Positions 6,900-15,943 of a stretch of 49,998 bases of DNA are shown here, one piece after another (within the stretch, counting starts at the first letter, position 1; each line of letters starts with the position of its first letter). The stretch comes from Myxococcales bacterium. Lineage in GTDB: Bacteria > Myxococcota_A > Polyangia > Polyangiales > Houyiibacteriaceae. The DNA is taken from NCBI GenBank assembly GCA_029862185.1, contig JAOTXX010000026.1, positions 1 to 49,998 of the forward strand, read 5' to 3'. Below the pieces are notes generated by a model. The model did not search any database. It worked only from the letters and a program-made list of their open reading frames with translations, and was not told the DNA's origin. The position numbers were made by a program, and so were the translations under genes.

Positions 6900-8828
6900 A
6901 TGAACAGACGACAACCTCTATTTCATCGATTGTCAGGCCTCCTCATCCTGCTCGCCTGCGCATGCGCCTCGAGAGGCCCCGGAGCCGACGAGCCCTGCTC
7001 GACGTATTCGGTTGGCGACAAAGATTTCAAGTTCAAGTCCCAACGGGCCAATGTGGAGGTCAAGTGGTTCGAGGAGTGGACGTCGCGCTACGGCGAAACT
7101 CTGCCTGAGCCGCTTCCGCGCCAGGAGAACTGGCAACACCCGATCCTTTCGAACCGATATGCCGGGACGATGCACGAGGACAGCTTTGCGACCGACGTGA
7201 GTCATTTCCCCGGGCCCATCCCCGCGAACGCCAAGGTTGGCTACTTTCACGTGTTGGAGAAAGGCAAGCATCTCTCCGGGATGGCGCCGCTCTTCACGTT
7301 CCTCGATGACCAAACGGTCGTGACGATTTCGTTTGGACGGGACGCGGCGACCTTGATCGTGATCGACATCTCCAGTCCGCCACCCCGGGTCCTCGACTCC
7401 GTCAAAATCCCCGGTCGGGGGAACAAGATGCGAGAGGTCGCTGGCACGAAGGGGCGAATCGCCGTCTTTCGCGACACGTCGGGGGGCGCCTATTCGTACC
7501 TGGCGAGCAATGGCGACGTTTACGTCCCTGGAGCCAACGACGCGATCGTCCGTATTCCGATCCGTAACCGCCGGGTGGTTCGCGACGAGATGGTCTACCT
7601 GAACCTGGGCATCGCGGTCGAGAAGGGCACCATCGTCGAGGAAATCCTCGGCAAGAAGCCGAAAGACAACAAGCTCACCGCGATCATGCCCGACGCAGAT
7701 GGCCGGGTTTGGTTTACCTCGAAGTACGGCGTGGTCGGCGTGATCGATACCTTGGGTCAGAAGACCGAGGATGGCTGTCCTCGCATTTACGCCACGGCGA
7801 TTCAATTGTTCGCCGCGGAAGACAAGATCCGGCAGCTCTTCGCGCCGCTCCCGGAGGGTTCGGAGGAGTTTTTCGCCGACGCCGCGAAGGCCCTCGAGGA
7901 ACAGAACATCGACGAGTACCCCGAGATTCGGAAACGCTTTCGAGAGCTGTTTCTCGGGGAGAAATCGGGTTTTGCAGAGCAGATCCAGAACTCGTTTTCC
8001 GTCGGTCCCGACGGCATCTACATCGTGTCGAACATGGCGCTCTACAAGCTCCGCTTCAACGCCGATTCCAAGAAGATCGAGCTCGACACGGGTTGGAAAC
8101 CAACCTATTCGCAGGGCGACCTCGTCTACGACAACGATCACAAGATTAAGCCAGGCCACCTCAACGACGGCAGCGGCACCACACCGACCCTGATCGGCGA
8201 CCGTTTCGTCGCGATCGTCGATAACGGCCCAGAGTCCGTGAACCTGAACGTGTTCCGCCAGAACGACGGCGCCCTGGTGAGCAAGTTGCCCCTGTTCGAG
8301 GCCGGCAAAGGCGCCGTCGAGAACTCGGTCGTGGCGTACAACGACCATCTCGTCGTCGGCAATACCTATGGCTACGTCGATCCGTTCAAGGAGAACCCCA
8401 CCGCAGGTGGGATCATGCGGTTCGATTTCGACATCGAGGCAGGAGCGTACAAAGTGGTCGAAGGCTGGCCGGCGGCAGGCCACATCGACGCCAAGACGGC
8501 GACTCCCAAGCTCTCGACGCCTCGAGGCTTGATCTACGTTTACCAACGCGACGACGAGCCGGTGAACGGTCACCACGACTGGATGCTCACCGCCATCGAT
8601 TTCCGGACCGGTTGGCGCGTGTTCCGCATCAAAGGCTACTTCAACAAGGGCGAGTTCGACGACAACGTCACGCGCATCGTGCAACGCGCGGCTCTCGGCA
8701 AGGGCAACTACGACCGCAAGGTGTTCAACAACATCTGGGGCACGTTCACCTTCGGGCCTGATAACACCGTCTACCTCGGCGCGTATCGCGGGTTCCTGCG
8801 ATTCTGGTCCGACGACGACATGCCGTAG
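6900..8828 (+). CDS. 642-aa lipoprotein of unknown function, propeller-like
   Basis: ATG 6900 follows the TetR stop by 10 bases, with GGAGAG as ribosome site. The signal peptide ends in the lipobox LLAC (Cys20; Cys22 also possible). The mature protein has no family motif that I recognise. It contains repeated beta-rich blocks with tryptophan or aromatic ends that read like propeller blades: FTFLDDQTVVTISFGRD, SYLASNGDVYVPGANDAIV, AIMPDADGRVWFTSKYGVVG, FTFGPDNTVYLGAYRGFL. A central helical insert (about 300-345) is Glu-rich. A quinoprotein/SMP-30-like beta-propeller is the best structural guess. It is probably anchored in the outer membrane and sits directly before a FadL-like barrel gene. Function unknown. 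Confidence 0.8.
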   Translation: MNRRQPLFHRLSGLLILLACACASRGPGADEPCSTYSVGDKDFKFKSQRANVEVKWFEEWTSRYGETLPEPLPRQENWQHPILSNRYAGTMHEDSFATDVSHFPGPIPANAKVGYFHVLEKGKHLSGMAPLFTFLDDQTVVTISFGRDAATLIVIDISSPPPRVLDSVKIPGRGNKMREVAGTKGRIAVFRDTSGGAYSYLASNGDVYVPGANDAIVRIPIRNRRVVRDEMVYLNLGIAVEKGTIVEEILGKKPKDNKLTAIMPDADGRVWFTSKYGVVGVIDTLGQKTEDGCPRIYATAIQLFAAEDKIRQLFAPLPEGSEEFFADAAKALEEQNIDEYPEIRKRFRELFLGEKSGFAEQIQNSFSVGPDGIYIVSNMALYKLRFNADSKKIELDTGWKPTYSQGDLVYDNDHKIKPGHLNDGSGTTPTLIGDRFVAIVDNGPESVNLNVFRQNDGALVSKLPLFEAGKGAVENSVVAYNDHLVVGNTYGYVDPFKENPTAGGIMRFDFDIEAGAYKVVEGWPAAGHIDAKTATPKLSTPRGLIYVYQRDDEPVNGHHDWMLTAIDFRTGWRVFRIKGYFNKGEFDDNVTRIVQRAALGKGNYDRKVFNNIWGTFTFGPDNTVYLGAYRGFLRFWSDDDMP

Positions 8829-8844
8829 ACTTCCTGAGACTGCC

Positions 8845-10173
8845 ATGCACGCAATTCTTCGCGCTTCCGGGGTCCTCGCCATCGCGCTTTTGGTCGCTCC
8901 AGGTGCGGCGAAGGCAGGGAACACCGATGACGTGATTGCGGGGAACGACGTGGCGCTCACCGGCGGGGCCGTGGTCGCCAACGTGCACACCGGCGGGGCG
9001 ATGTGGTTCAATCCGGCGGGCGTGGCGCGGCTCGACAGCCGCTCAGTCGACCTGACGGGTGCAGTTCTTTCGTACACCATCATAAGCGCCCCGGGCTCGC
9101 TTGCCATCGAGAGCGGGGAGCAAAGCGCAGGCGACTACTCCGCTCTTCAGGCGATCCCGCGCGCGCTCACGTTCGTGGCATCCCCCCGACCGGAGCTGCG
9201 CTGGGGCATCGGCTTCTTCTATTCGCGCTCGCTCTCTCGGTTTTTGCAAGATAGCGTCTCGACGGCGGCTGACTCCACGGAGCCGTCGGAATTCTATGCG
9301 ACCTCGGACGAGACGAACTCGATCTACCATCTGAGCTCTGCGGTTGCTTGGAAGAAAAGCGAGCGGTTTCTCTTGGGCGGGGGGCTCGACATCGTCATCG
9401 CCTCACGCCGCTTCACCGAGATCGTGTCCGGCGCCTACGGCGGAGGTGCGGGCGGCACGTTCAACCGCAATTTGAACCAGAGCGTCTCGGGTGGCGGCCT
9501 GCAGCTGAAGGCAGGGTTCCAGTTCGCTCCGATCGAACAGGTCCGGATCGGCTGGATGGCCGCAACGCCGAGCTACCTGGTGTACCTCGACAACGAGACG
9601 ACGGTGGCGGAGAGCCTGTCCCCACCCGCCGGTTCGCCGCAGTTTACTGGCAGCCAAATCGACGACCTCAGCGGATCGTGGGCTGGCGTCGAACCGGGGC
9701 TCACGCGTATCGGCGTGGCCTACCTGCGTCCGTGGGGCTGGATTGAGAGCGACCTGGTCGTGAGGTTCCCGTTGCAGACGCCCGAGCTCGGCATCGACTG
9801 GAAGACCACAGCGAACGTCTTCATCGGCGGCATCTTCAGAATCACCGACCGCCTCAAGCTGGGCGGTGGCTTCTTCACGGACTTCAGCCCAGAAACCGAG
9901 CCGAGCCAGTTCGGAGACAGCAAAATCAACCTGTACGGCTTCACGCTAGGCGTCGATTTCGCAAACCGCGAGGAGCCTCCCGAAAGGGGTCAGGACGGTT
10001 TTTACATCGCGTTTGCGGTGGCGTTTCGATATGCGCACGGCAAGGGCACCCTGGCAGGTCTCACCTTCCCATCGGAGTTCCTGGACCCCCCAACGCAACC
10101 GGGCCAGCTCGACATGGTCGGCATCAAGATCAACGAGCTCGGCATCAACCTCGCCGTCAAAGCAGCCTTCTGA
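8845..10173 (+). CDS. FadL/OmpP1-like outer-membrane protein
   Basis: 442 residues. A signal peptide ends near GAAKA|GNTDD. The start of the mature chain has the FadL-family feel: VALTGGAVVANVHTGGAMWF then NPAGVARLDSRSVDL, i.e. the NPAG motif typical of OmpP1/FadL/TodX barrels that import hydrophobic molecules. The rest is alternating amphipathic strands (LRWGIGFFYSRSL, IRIGWM-like turns, RFLLGGGLDIVIASR), and the last residue is Phe (NLAVKAAF). It lies 16 bases after the propeller lipoprotein gene, so they are probably co-expressed. The transported compound is unknown; long-chain or aromatic esters would suit the sulfatase and hydrolase genes nearby. Divergent members of this family often keep only the NPAG motif, as here. 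Confidence 0.75.
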   Translation: MHAILRASGVLAIALLVAPGAAKAGNTDDVIAGNDVALTGGAVVANVHTGGAMWFNPAGVARLDSRSVDLTGAVLSYTIISAPGSLAIESGEQSAGDYSALQAIPRALTFVASPRPELRWGIGFFYSRSLSRFLQDSVSTAADSTEPSEFYATSDETNSIYHLSSAVAWKKSERFLLGGGLDIVIASRRFTEIVSGAYGGGAGGTFNRNLNQSVSGGGLQLKAGFQFAPIEQVRIGWMAATPSYLVYLDNETTVAESLSPPAGSPQFTGSQIDDLSGSWAGVEPGLTRIGVAYLRPWGWIESDLVVRFPLQTPELGIDWKTTANVFIGGIFRITDRLKLGGGFFTDFSPETEPSQFGDSKINLYGFTLGVDFANREEPPERGQDGFYIAFAVAFRYAHGKGTLAGLTFPSEFLDPPTQPGQLDMVGIKINELGINLAVKAAF

Positions 10174-10267
10174 TGCGCGAAAGCGGGTTTCCTGCCTCCT
10201 TCTCCGCGGAGTCTCGGGGCTTGCCCTCTGTTGGCCGGTCCGGTACCCAATGAAGATAGGTTCCGTC

Positions 10268-11833
10268 ATGCGGGCTAGCTTTCTTACTTGGCTCTCGATT
10301 TTGTTCGGCGCACCGGCGCTGGCTGCCGGGTGCCTTTCCGCCGATCAAGTCGAGCTGGTGGTCGTCAGCACCGAGCCCGTGGCGGGTGCCCCTTCGCCAG
10401 ATGCCCTTCGGGTTCGGATCTTCGAGGTCGAAACCGGGGAGCAAGTCGTTTCCCAAACCGTGAATTCCGCGGAAGGCAGTCTCGCAGGCCTCGGGGCGCT
10501 TCGGACTGGAGTGACTTACGCCCTGGCGTTCGAAGCGCAATACGCTTCGGGAACCTGCGCCGACGACCGTGCGGTCGGCGTTTCAATGCCGTTCGTTCAC
10601 CGAGAAGGCGGATACGCGATTCCGATTCAAGTGGGCTGTGCCGATGAGTTTGGCCGCACGCTTTCTCAGCCGATCCAAGCGCGGCTCGCGGCGGGGCTCG
10701 AGACGGCGGTCGATGGCTCGGCGGTGCTGGCCGGCGGCGTTCCGAACATCGAGCTGCGGACCGATCTGGAAGTGACCGAAGTCGTCCCGCTGGTCGAGCG
10801 ATACGCTCCGTTTGCCGGGGGCTTCTCTGCGTCGGGAACCATGCTCACCGCGCGCGCGTTTCCAGCACTTCAAGCCGTCCCGCAGGGTGGCGTAGCGGTC
10901 CTCGGCGGAGTCGTTCCAGGTTTTCCGGCTTGCGAAGCCACCATAGAGCTCATCGTCGGGTCGGCGTCGACGGCAACGGGCTCACTGACGACGCCGCGTT
11001 GCTTTGCAGACGCGGCGCTGCTCCCTGCGGTTTCACGCTTGGTCGTCGGTGGCGGCTCGAATTTTCCTGCGATACGCCTCGCCGACTTCGAGGCCCACGA
11101 CCTCGACGCTCAGCCTTTGCCTGACAACGGGATCGAAGGGCTGGTCTATCGGGAGGCGCCGAGGTTCGTTGCGCTCGGGGACGGTCAAACCATGCTTTCA
11201 ATTGGGGGTGTCGACGCGGCGTCGGGCGGCCCCGTCGTCGAAGCCGTGCATTTCGGCGAGCGTTGTCCACAGAGTGAGTCGCCGTGCACCGTTCGCGTGC
11301 CGGCCGCGGGGCTCGATCAGCTAGGGCTGATTTCCACGGCCGCGACGTATGTGGAATGCCCTGCAGGCGGGGGGACGGTGTACATCACGGGCGGCATTAC
11401 GGGCGCCGGCGACGCCAATCGCGCGCTCGACCAGATCTTGTGCATCCGCGAGGAGGCCGATCCCGCCGAGATGCGCGTCGTTCGTGCAGGTACGCTCCCA
11501 GAGCCTCGGGCACGCCACGAAATGGTCGTCGTTCGCGGCACGTCGCCGCGGCTGCTGATCGTCGGGGGAGGGCGGACGACGAGCATCACGAGCAATCTTC
11601 TCGACGATGCGCTCCTAGTCCCGGTCGATCCGTGCGCGTGCGTGGAAAGCTCGCCGCAAGTGCTCGAACGGATTCCGCTTCCGTTCACGGGCTCCGCCGT
11701 ATTTCATCAGCTCACAACCTTGCAAGACGGGAGCGTGCTCTTGGTGGGTGGAGCACGGATATTCAACGAGCAAGGCACGGTCCGTTACCAAGCGCTGGGC
11801 GAGGCGGCCCTTTTCGTCCCGGAGATCCCATGA
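10268..11833 (+). CDS. Kelch-like repeat lipoprotein
   Basis: 521 residues from ATG 10268; ATG 10250 is an equally possible in-frame start. The signal peptide ends in a textbook lipobox LAAGC (Cys22). The first part (about 25-200) looks like an immunoglobulin-like or carboxypeptidase-regulatory-like beta domain (VRIFEVETGEQVVSQTVN). The remainder shows several Kelch-type blades with paired glycines: RLVVGGGSNFPAIRL, TMLSIGGVDAASGG, GTVYITGGITGAGD, RLLIVGGGRTTS, VLLVGGARIFNEQG. Such surface propellers usually bind protein or glycan. Its stop overlaps the next start by four bases (ATGA at 11830-11833), so it is translationally coupled to the PEGA lipoprotein and belongs to the signalling gene run. 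No catalytic motif seen. Confidence 0.75.
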   Translation: MRASFLTWLSILFGAPALAAGCLSADQVELVVVSTEPVAGAPSPDALRVRIFEVETGEQVVSQTVNSAEGSLAGLGALRTGVTYALAFEAQYASGTCADDRAVGVSMPFVHREGGYAIPIQVGCADEFGRTLSQPIQARLAAGLETAVDGSAVLAGGVPNIELRTDLEVTEVVPLVERYAPFAGGFSASGTMLTARAFPALQAVPQGGVAVLGGVVPGFPACEATIELIVGSASTATGSLTTPRCFADAALLPAVSRLVVGGGSNFPAIRLADFEAHDLDAQPLPDNGIEGLVYREAPRFVALGDGQTMLSIGGVDAASGGPVVEAVHFGERCPQSESPCTVRVPAAGLDQLGLISTAATYVECPAGGGTVYITGGITGAGDANRALDQILCIREEADPAEMRVVRAGTLPEPRARHEMVVVRGTSPRLLIVGGGRTTSITSNLLDDALLVPVDPCACVESSPQVLERIPLPFTGSAVFHQLTTLQDGSVLLVGGARIFNEQGTVRYQALGEAALFVPEIP

Positions 11834-12714
11834 CGCGTACGTCCTCGGCGGCTCTGTTGAGTCTTGCGGTCGTTGCGGGTGGCTGTGCGGGTGCGGGCGG
11901 TACGGGTCAGCCGGAACCTTACGCGGAGCTGCCCCACAATGACACCGCCGGTAGCGAGCTTCCGCAAGAGGACAAACCCGCCGTCGAGTCGGACGCCACA
12001 AACGCGGGGCCGTCGATGGCGTCGATCGAGCAACGTATCCTGCGGGCGCGCAGGCTCTATCGGGATTTGGCGTTCCGGGCGTCGCTCGACGAGCTCAGCC
12101 GCGCGCAAGAGGAGCTCGAGGTACGCCTCGATGCCGAGAACACCTACCAGGCTCTCGACGGTGCCGTCCTACTGCGCGCGCTCAATGAGCTGGCGCTCGG
12201 AAATCAGCAGGCCGCGCGCGATGCTCTGCGCCAAGCCGTCATTCTTCGCCCCGAACGAACCTCGCTCGACCCTGCGGAGTTTGCACCCGACGTGCGTGCT
12301 GAATACGAGCTGGTTCGAAATGACCTCCGCCGGGAGGCCCCTCTACCCCTCGCGACGGAATCAGAGCCCTCGGGCGCGGAGCTCGAGCTCGATGGCCGGT
12401 CGGCCGGGCTCACGCCAATGTCGGTGCGTCTCCACGATGGGCGTCACTACCTGGTCTTTCGATCGCCCGGCCACTTTGCGGCGCCGCGCATCATCGACGC
12501 GGACGGCGAACCGATGGGCGTCCTGCGCGTCGAGCTCGACCCCCTGGACCCCGTATTTGACCCGGCAGATGCGCCCACAACCAAGCCGCTCGTTCGGAAA
12601 TGGTGGTTCTGGACCGTGATTGGCGTGGCGGTCGTAGGTACATCGCTAGGCCTCTATTTCGGCCTGCGAAACCCCCCCGAACCGCAGCTGGTCATCGCCC
12701 GACCCGCCCAGTAG
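11830..12714 (+). CDS. lipoprotein with helical repeat, PEGA-like domain and C-terminal membrane helix
   Basis: 294 residues. ATG 11830 overlaps the upstream stop (ATGA). Lipobox VAGGC gives Cys19. Residues 60-150 are helical with a TPR-like feel (IEQRILRARRLYRDLAFRAS, NELALGNQQAARDALRQAV). About 180-245 resemble a PEGA domain (SGAELELDGRSAGLTPMSVR, GRHYLVFRSPGHF). A clear membrane helix follows near 258-279 (WWFWTVIGVAVVGTSLGLYF) with a short tail. A protein with both an N-terminal lipid and a C-terminal helix could link outer and inner membranes or form a sensor tether. It is 12 bases before the kinase gene. The protein at 39545-40378 has the same general design and lies next to the second kinase. 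I infer that it is a partner or input for the kinase. Confidence 0.75.
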   Translation: MTRTSSAALLSLAVVAGGCAGAGGTGQPEPYAELPHNDTAGSELPQEDKPAVESDATNAGPSMASIEQRILRARRLYRDLAFRASLDELSRAQEELEVRLDAENTYQALDGAVLLRALNELALGNQQAARDALRQAVILRPERTSLDPAEFAPDVRAEYELVRNDLRREAPLPLATESEPSGAELELDGRSAGLTPMSVRLHDGRHYLVFRSPGHFAAPRIIDADGEPMGVLRVELDPLDPVFDPADAPTTKPLVRKWWFWTVIGVAVVGTSLGLYFGLRNPPEPQLVIARPAQ

Positions 12715-12726
12715 TGGCAAGCCAGC

Positions 12727-14472
12727 ATGTGTGGTCTGTTACTCTGTGCAGACGTGGATCGCGGTAAGACCATCTCGCGCTATCGAGTCTTGGATCGCAT
12801 TGCCGAGGGCGGCATGGGCGAGGTGTACCGTGCCAAGATGGCGACCTTGGGGGGTGCCGAGAAGGTGGTTGCCTTGAAAGTCGTGCGTCGGGACCTGGCG
12901 GAGAACGACGAGTTTGCTTCCTTGTTCATCGACGAGGCACGGCTCGCGATGGGTCTTTCGCACGCCAACATCGTTCAGTCGTTCGACGCGGGGCGCATCG
13001 ATGACCAGCTCTTTCTCGCCATGGAGTACGTCGCCGGCGTTCACCTCGGCGATTTGCTCCAAGCATGCGAACGGCGATTTCAGCAACCGATCCCGCATCG
13101 GCACCTGATCTACATCGCCGTGGAAGCGCTGAAGGGGCTCGACTACGCGCACCGGCGCGTCGATAGCAACGATCGTTCCCTGGGCGTCGTTCATCGCGAC
13201 GTATCGCCCGGCAACATCCTGATCTCCTGGGAGGGAGAGGTGAAGGTCGCCGATTTCGGAATCGCGAAGAGCGCGCTCCGGTCGAGAGAAACGACCGGCG
13301 AACAGGTCAAGGGCAAGCTTCCCTACATTGCGCCGGAACAGCTTCGCCAGTCGGGTGTCGACCGCCGCACGGACATCTACAGCTTGGGCGCAGTCATGTA
13401 CGAAGCGCTCACCGATCGTTGGCTCGTCGACGCAAACGACACCGAAGAGGCCATCCGAGACATCCTTCGAGGACGCTTTCCAAGGCCGCGGGAGATCAAC
13501 CCCGAGATTCCGGAGGCCGTCGAGGAGATCGTCCTCCGCGCGCTCCGCACCGACCCAAGCGCGAGGTACCCGTCTGCAGCCGCGATGCGACAAGAGCTCG
13601 AGCGATACGCGCTGTCCGATGGGTATCTCCTGTCGTCCACGGACCTGGCCGACTTTCTCGAGGCCATCCGCTCGGACTCCCATGCGTCTAACGAAACTGG
13701 TGCCGTGGGCTCGTCCAAACGACCGGAGAGCGGTTCGACTCCACATCGCGTGCCGGACAATGGGCCATTCAACGCCTTGCTTGGGGCGGAGCTACATAAG
13801 CTCGATACGGCGGACGGGTACAGCGTGTTTACCACCGGTGAGGTGTCCGGCCTGCTCGATGCAGATGGCCTCGGGTCCGCAGATAAGCCACCCTCTGCGC
13901 GGCGCAGACGTCCCGTCGGGTGGCTGCTCGCTCTCGTCGGCTTGGTCACCGTGCTATCGCTCTTCGGTTTCTGGGCTCGTCGCAGCAACCAAATGGAAGC
14001 AGTTCTGGTCAACGAGTCCGACGCAGTGGAGCCGCGTGCGACGAAGCCGCGGGCATCAAAACCGGAGGCGATGATCGCGAAGCCGATTGCAGTGGCCCCG
14101 CCGGTGATGGAACCCGAGGCATCACCAACCGCTGTCGACCAGGTTTCCGCAGCCCCCACCGTTGCCCCGGCCCCGCCGAAGGCCCGAAAGCGTTCCCGCC
14201 AGCCCACGAAGCGGGTCACCCCCAAGTCAGCCGAGGCGGTCATTCCCCCGCCGGAGCCAGCTTACGTCTCGGTCAACTCCGATCCCTGGTCGTATGTGAT
14301 CATCGACGGCAACCGCATTAAGACTACACCGCTCCGCAGCCATCGCATCGCGCCGGGTCGTCATCAGGTCGTCCTTCAGAACCCCGAGGCGGGGCTCGAG
14401 CGGCGGTTCGAAATCGAGCTTGACCCTGGGGAGAGCAAACGGCTCAGCGTGGACCTTCGGGGGAACCCATGA
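12727..14472 (+). CDS. Hanks-type Ser/Thr protein kinase with membrane helix and PEGA-like tail
   Basis: 581 residues. The N-terminal kinase domain (about 17-300) is complete: Gly-loop AEGGMGEV at 26-33, Lys51 in VVALKVV, HRDVSPGN with catalytic Asp158, DFG at 176-178 and APE at 202-204, so it should be active. A juxtamembrane region with Ser/Thr follows, then one membrane helix at about 397-416 (VGWLLALVGLVTVLSLFGFW), a Pro/Ala-rich linker and a C-terminal PEGA-like domain from about 508 (SVNSDPWSYVIIDGNRI) ending in the periplasm. ATGA overlap (14469-14472) couples it to the FHA/sigma-54 activator, which is the obvious intracellular phospho-target. The PEGA part and the upstream PEGA lipoprotein suggest envelope sensing. 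Confidence 0.95.
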   Translation: MCGLLLCADVDRGKTISRYRVLDRIAEGGMGEVYRAKMATLGGAEKVVALKVVRRDLAENDEFASLFIDEARLAMGLSHANIVQSFDAGRIDDQLFLAMEYVAGVHLGDLLQACERRFQQPIPHRHLIYIAVEALKGLDYAHRRVDSNDRSLGVVHRDVSPGNILISWEGEVKVADFGIAKSALRSRETTGEQVKGKLPYIAPEQLRQSGVDRRTDIYSLGAVMYEALTDRWLVDANDTEEAIRDILRGRFPRPREINPEIPEAVEEIVLRALRTDPSARYPSAAAMRQELERYALSDGYLLSSTDLADFLEAIRSDSHASNETGAVGSSKRPESGSTPHRVPDNGPFNALLGAELHKLDTADGYSVFTTGEVSGLLDADGLGSADKPPSARRRRPVGWLLALVGLVTVLSLFGFWARRSNQMEAVLVNESDAVEPRATKPRASKPEAMIAKPIAVAPPVMEPEASPTAVDQVSAAPTVAPAPPKARKRSRQPTKRVTPKSAEAVIPPPEPAYVSVNSDPWSYVIIDGNRIKTTPLRSHRIAPGRHQVVLQNPEAGLERRFEIELDPGESKRLSVDLRGNP

Positions 14473-15803
14473 CCACGCGCGCGACCCGCACCCTGATGGT
14501 CGGCGACAAGCCGCGGCGCAAAATTCGTCGCTATCGCTTGAAATCGGCCGATGGTCCAACGCACGATTTCCAATCGCAGCTCGTTCGAGCGGGCTCCCGA
14601 CCGGGCAACGAGCTCGTGCTCGACGACAGCGCAGTCAGCCGAATCCACTTTGAGATCACCGTCGATGACATCGGCTACCGACTTCGAGACCTCGATAGCC
14701 GCAACGGGACCTGGGTCGACGGTTACCGGGTCGTCGAGATGTACCTGCCGTCTGGATGCACCATACGCGCGGGCAGCACCGAGCTTCGATTCTCCGTCCT
14801 AGACGACGAGATCGACATTCCGGCGACACTCTCGGATGGTTTCGGGCCGCTCGTCGGGTCGAGCCTGCCGATGCGGGAGCTCTACGCCATCATCGACCGC
14901 GCGGCGCCCACCGACGTCACCGTCCTGATCGGGGGCGAAACAGGTACTGGCAAAGAGCTCGTCGCCCACGCGCTTCACGAGCGCAGCCCGCGGGCCCAGG
15001 GTCCCTTCGTCGTGCTCGATTGCGGCGCGGTTCCGGCAAACCTGCTGGAGAGCGAGGTCTTTGGGCACGAGAAAGGGGCGTTTACCGGTGCGCACGCGAG
15101 GCGAGCGGGTTTACTCGAAGAGGCGAACGGGGGGACCCTTTTCATCGACGAGGTCGGCGAGTTGCCGATCGAGCTCCAGCCCAAGCTCTTGCGGGCGCTC
15201 GATCAACGGGAGATCCGTCGGCTCGGTGGGCGAGACACGATCGCGCTCGACCTGCGCGTCGTCGCCGCGACCAATAGGGACCTTTCCGTCGAGGTGAATC
15301 GAGGAGCCTTTCGGGAGGATCTCTTTTACCGTCTTGCCGTCGTGCAGTTGACCTTGCCTCCTCTTCGAGACCGTCGGGACGATGTTCGCGCGATTGCCGA
15401 GCACTTCGTGCGAACGGCGCTCAAAGGGGATGGGCCACGTGCGGCCGAGGTGCTGTCCGGAATCGATGAAGAGAACTGGAAGCGACTGGAGCGCCATCCA
15501 TGGCCCGGCAATGTCCGTCAGCTCCGAAACGTCATCGAGCGGACGCTGGCCTTGAGTGAACCGTCCTCGGTGGCCTTCGATCTTCCGGGTTCCGAAGCCG
15601 GCGCCTCCCGCCCGTCGCCGAGCTTGCCCGAGGTGGACTTGGACCGCCCGTTTGCCGAGCAAAAGGGCGACATCATCGCTGGTTTCGAGCGCGCCTACCT
15701 CGAGGGGATGCTGGCCCGACACGGCGGCAACTTCTCACGCGCGGCGGCCGCTGCCGGCATCGACCGAATGTATTTCAAGCGGCTGCTGAAGAAATACCGC
15801 TGA
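14469..15803 (+). CDS. FHA-domain sigma-54-dependent transcriptional activator
   Basis: 444 residues in three parts. An N-terminal FHA domain (about 38-110) has the phospho-Thr pocket residues SRIHFEI (57-63) and [10 protein letters not shown] (76-85). The AAA+ sigma-54 interaction domain (about 127-355) has Walker A GETGTGKE (156-163), the sigma-54 contact loop GAFTGA (203-208) and Walker B GGTLFIDE (221-228); all are intact. A Fis-like helix-turn-helix sits at the C-terminus ([20 protein letters not shown]). There is no response-regulator receiver, so input is expected through phospho-Thr recognition or phosphorylation by the kinase whose gene overlaps it by four bases. A good -24/-12 promoter lies 100 bases downstream. 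FHA-linked enhancer-binding proteins are a known myxobacterial speciality. Confidence 0.95.
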   Translation: MTTRATRTLMVGDKPRRKIRRYRLKSADGPTHDFQSQLVRAGSRPGNELVLDDSAVSRIHFEITVDDIGYRLRDLDSRNGTWVDGYRVVEMYLPSGCTIRAGSTELRFSVLDDEIDIPATLSDGFGPLVGSSLPMRELYAIIDRAAPTDVTVLIGGETGTGKELVAHALHERSPRAQGPFVVLDCGAVPANLLESEVFGHEKGAFTGAHARRAGLLEEANGGTLFIDEVGELPIELQPKLLRALDQREIRRLGGRDTIALDLRVVAATNRDLSVEVNRGAFREDLFYRLAVVQLTLPPLRDRRDDVRAIAEHFVRTALKGDGPRAAEVLSGIDEENWKRLERHPWPGNVRQLRNVIERTLALSEPSSVAFDLPGSEAGASRPSPSLPEVDLDRPFAEQKGDIIAGFERAYLEGMLARHGGNFSRAAAAAGIDRMYFKRLLKKYR

Positions 15804-15902
15804 GACCCTCGGTACTCATCGGGCCGCTTCGAGATGAGACAGCGCGCACTCAGCGCGGGCATGACGGCGCATGAATCTCGGCGTTTTGCGACGCGACGAG
15901 AT

Positions 15903-15918
15903 TGGCACGGGCCGTGCA
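15903..15918 (+). promoter_or_regulatory. sigma-54 (-24/-12) promoter
   Basis: The stretch TGGCACGGGCCGTGCA matches the sigma-54 consensus TGGCACG-R-N3-TTGCW at all but one defined base (G for the first T of TTGC). The GG and GC elements have the required spacing. Transcription would start near 15929, just ahead of AGGAGG (15931-15936) and the lipoprotein ATG at 15944. It is the first intergenic gap after the sigma-54 activator gene, which makes regulation by that activator likely. Confidence 0.65.
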
Positions 15919-15943
15919 GAACCATGGGCCAGGAGGTTACTCA

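Noticed and set aside
6933..9107. Very long open frame on the minus strand opposite the 642-aa lipoprotein gene
   Set aside because: It mirrors codon positions of the real plus-strand gene, starts inside another gene, has Val/Asp-rich shadow composition and shows no motif or ribosome site.
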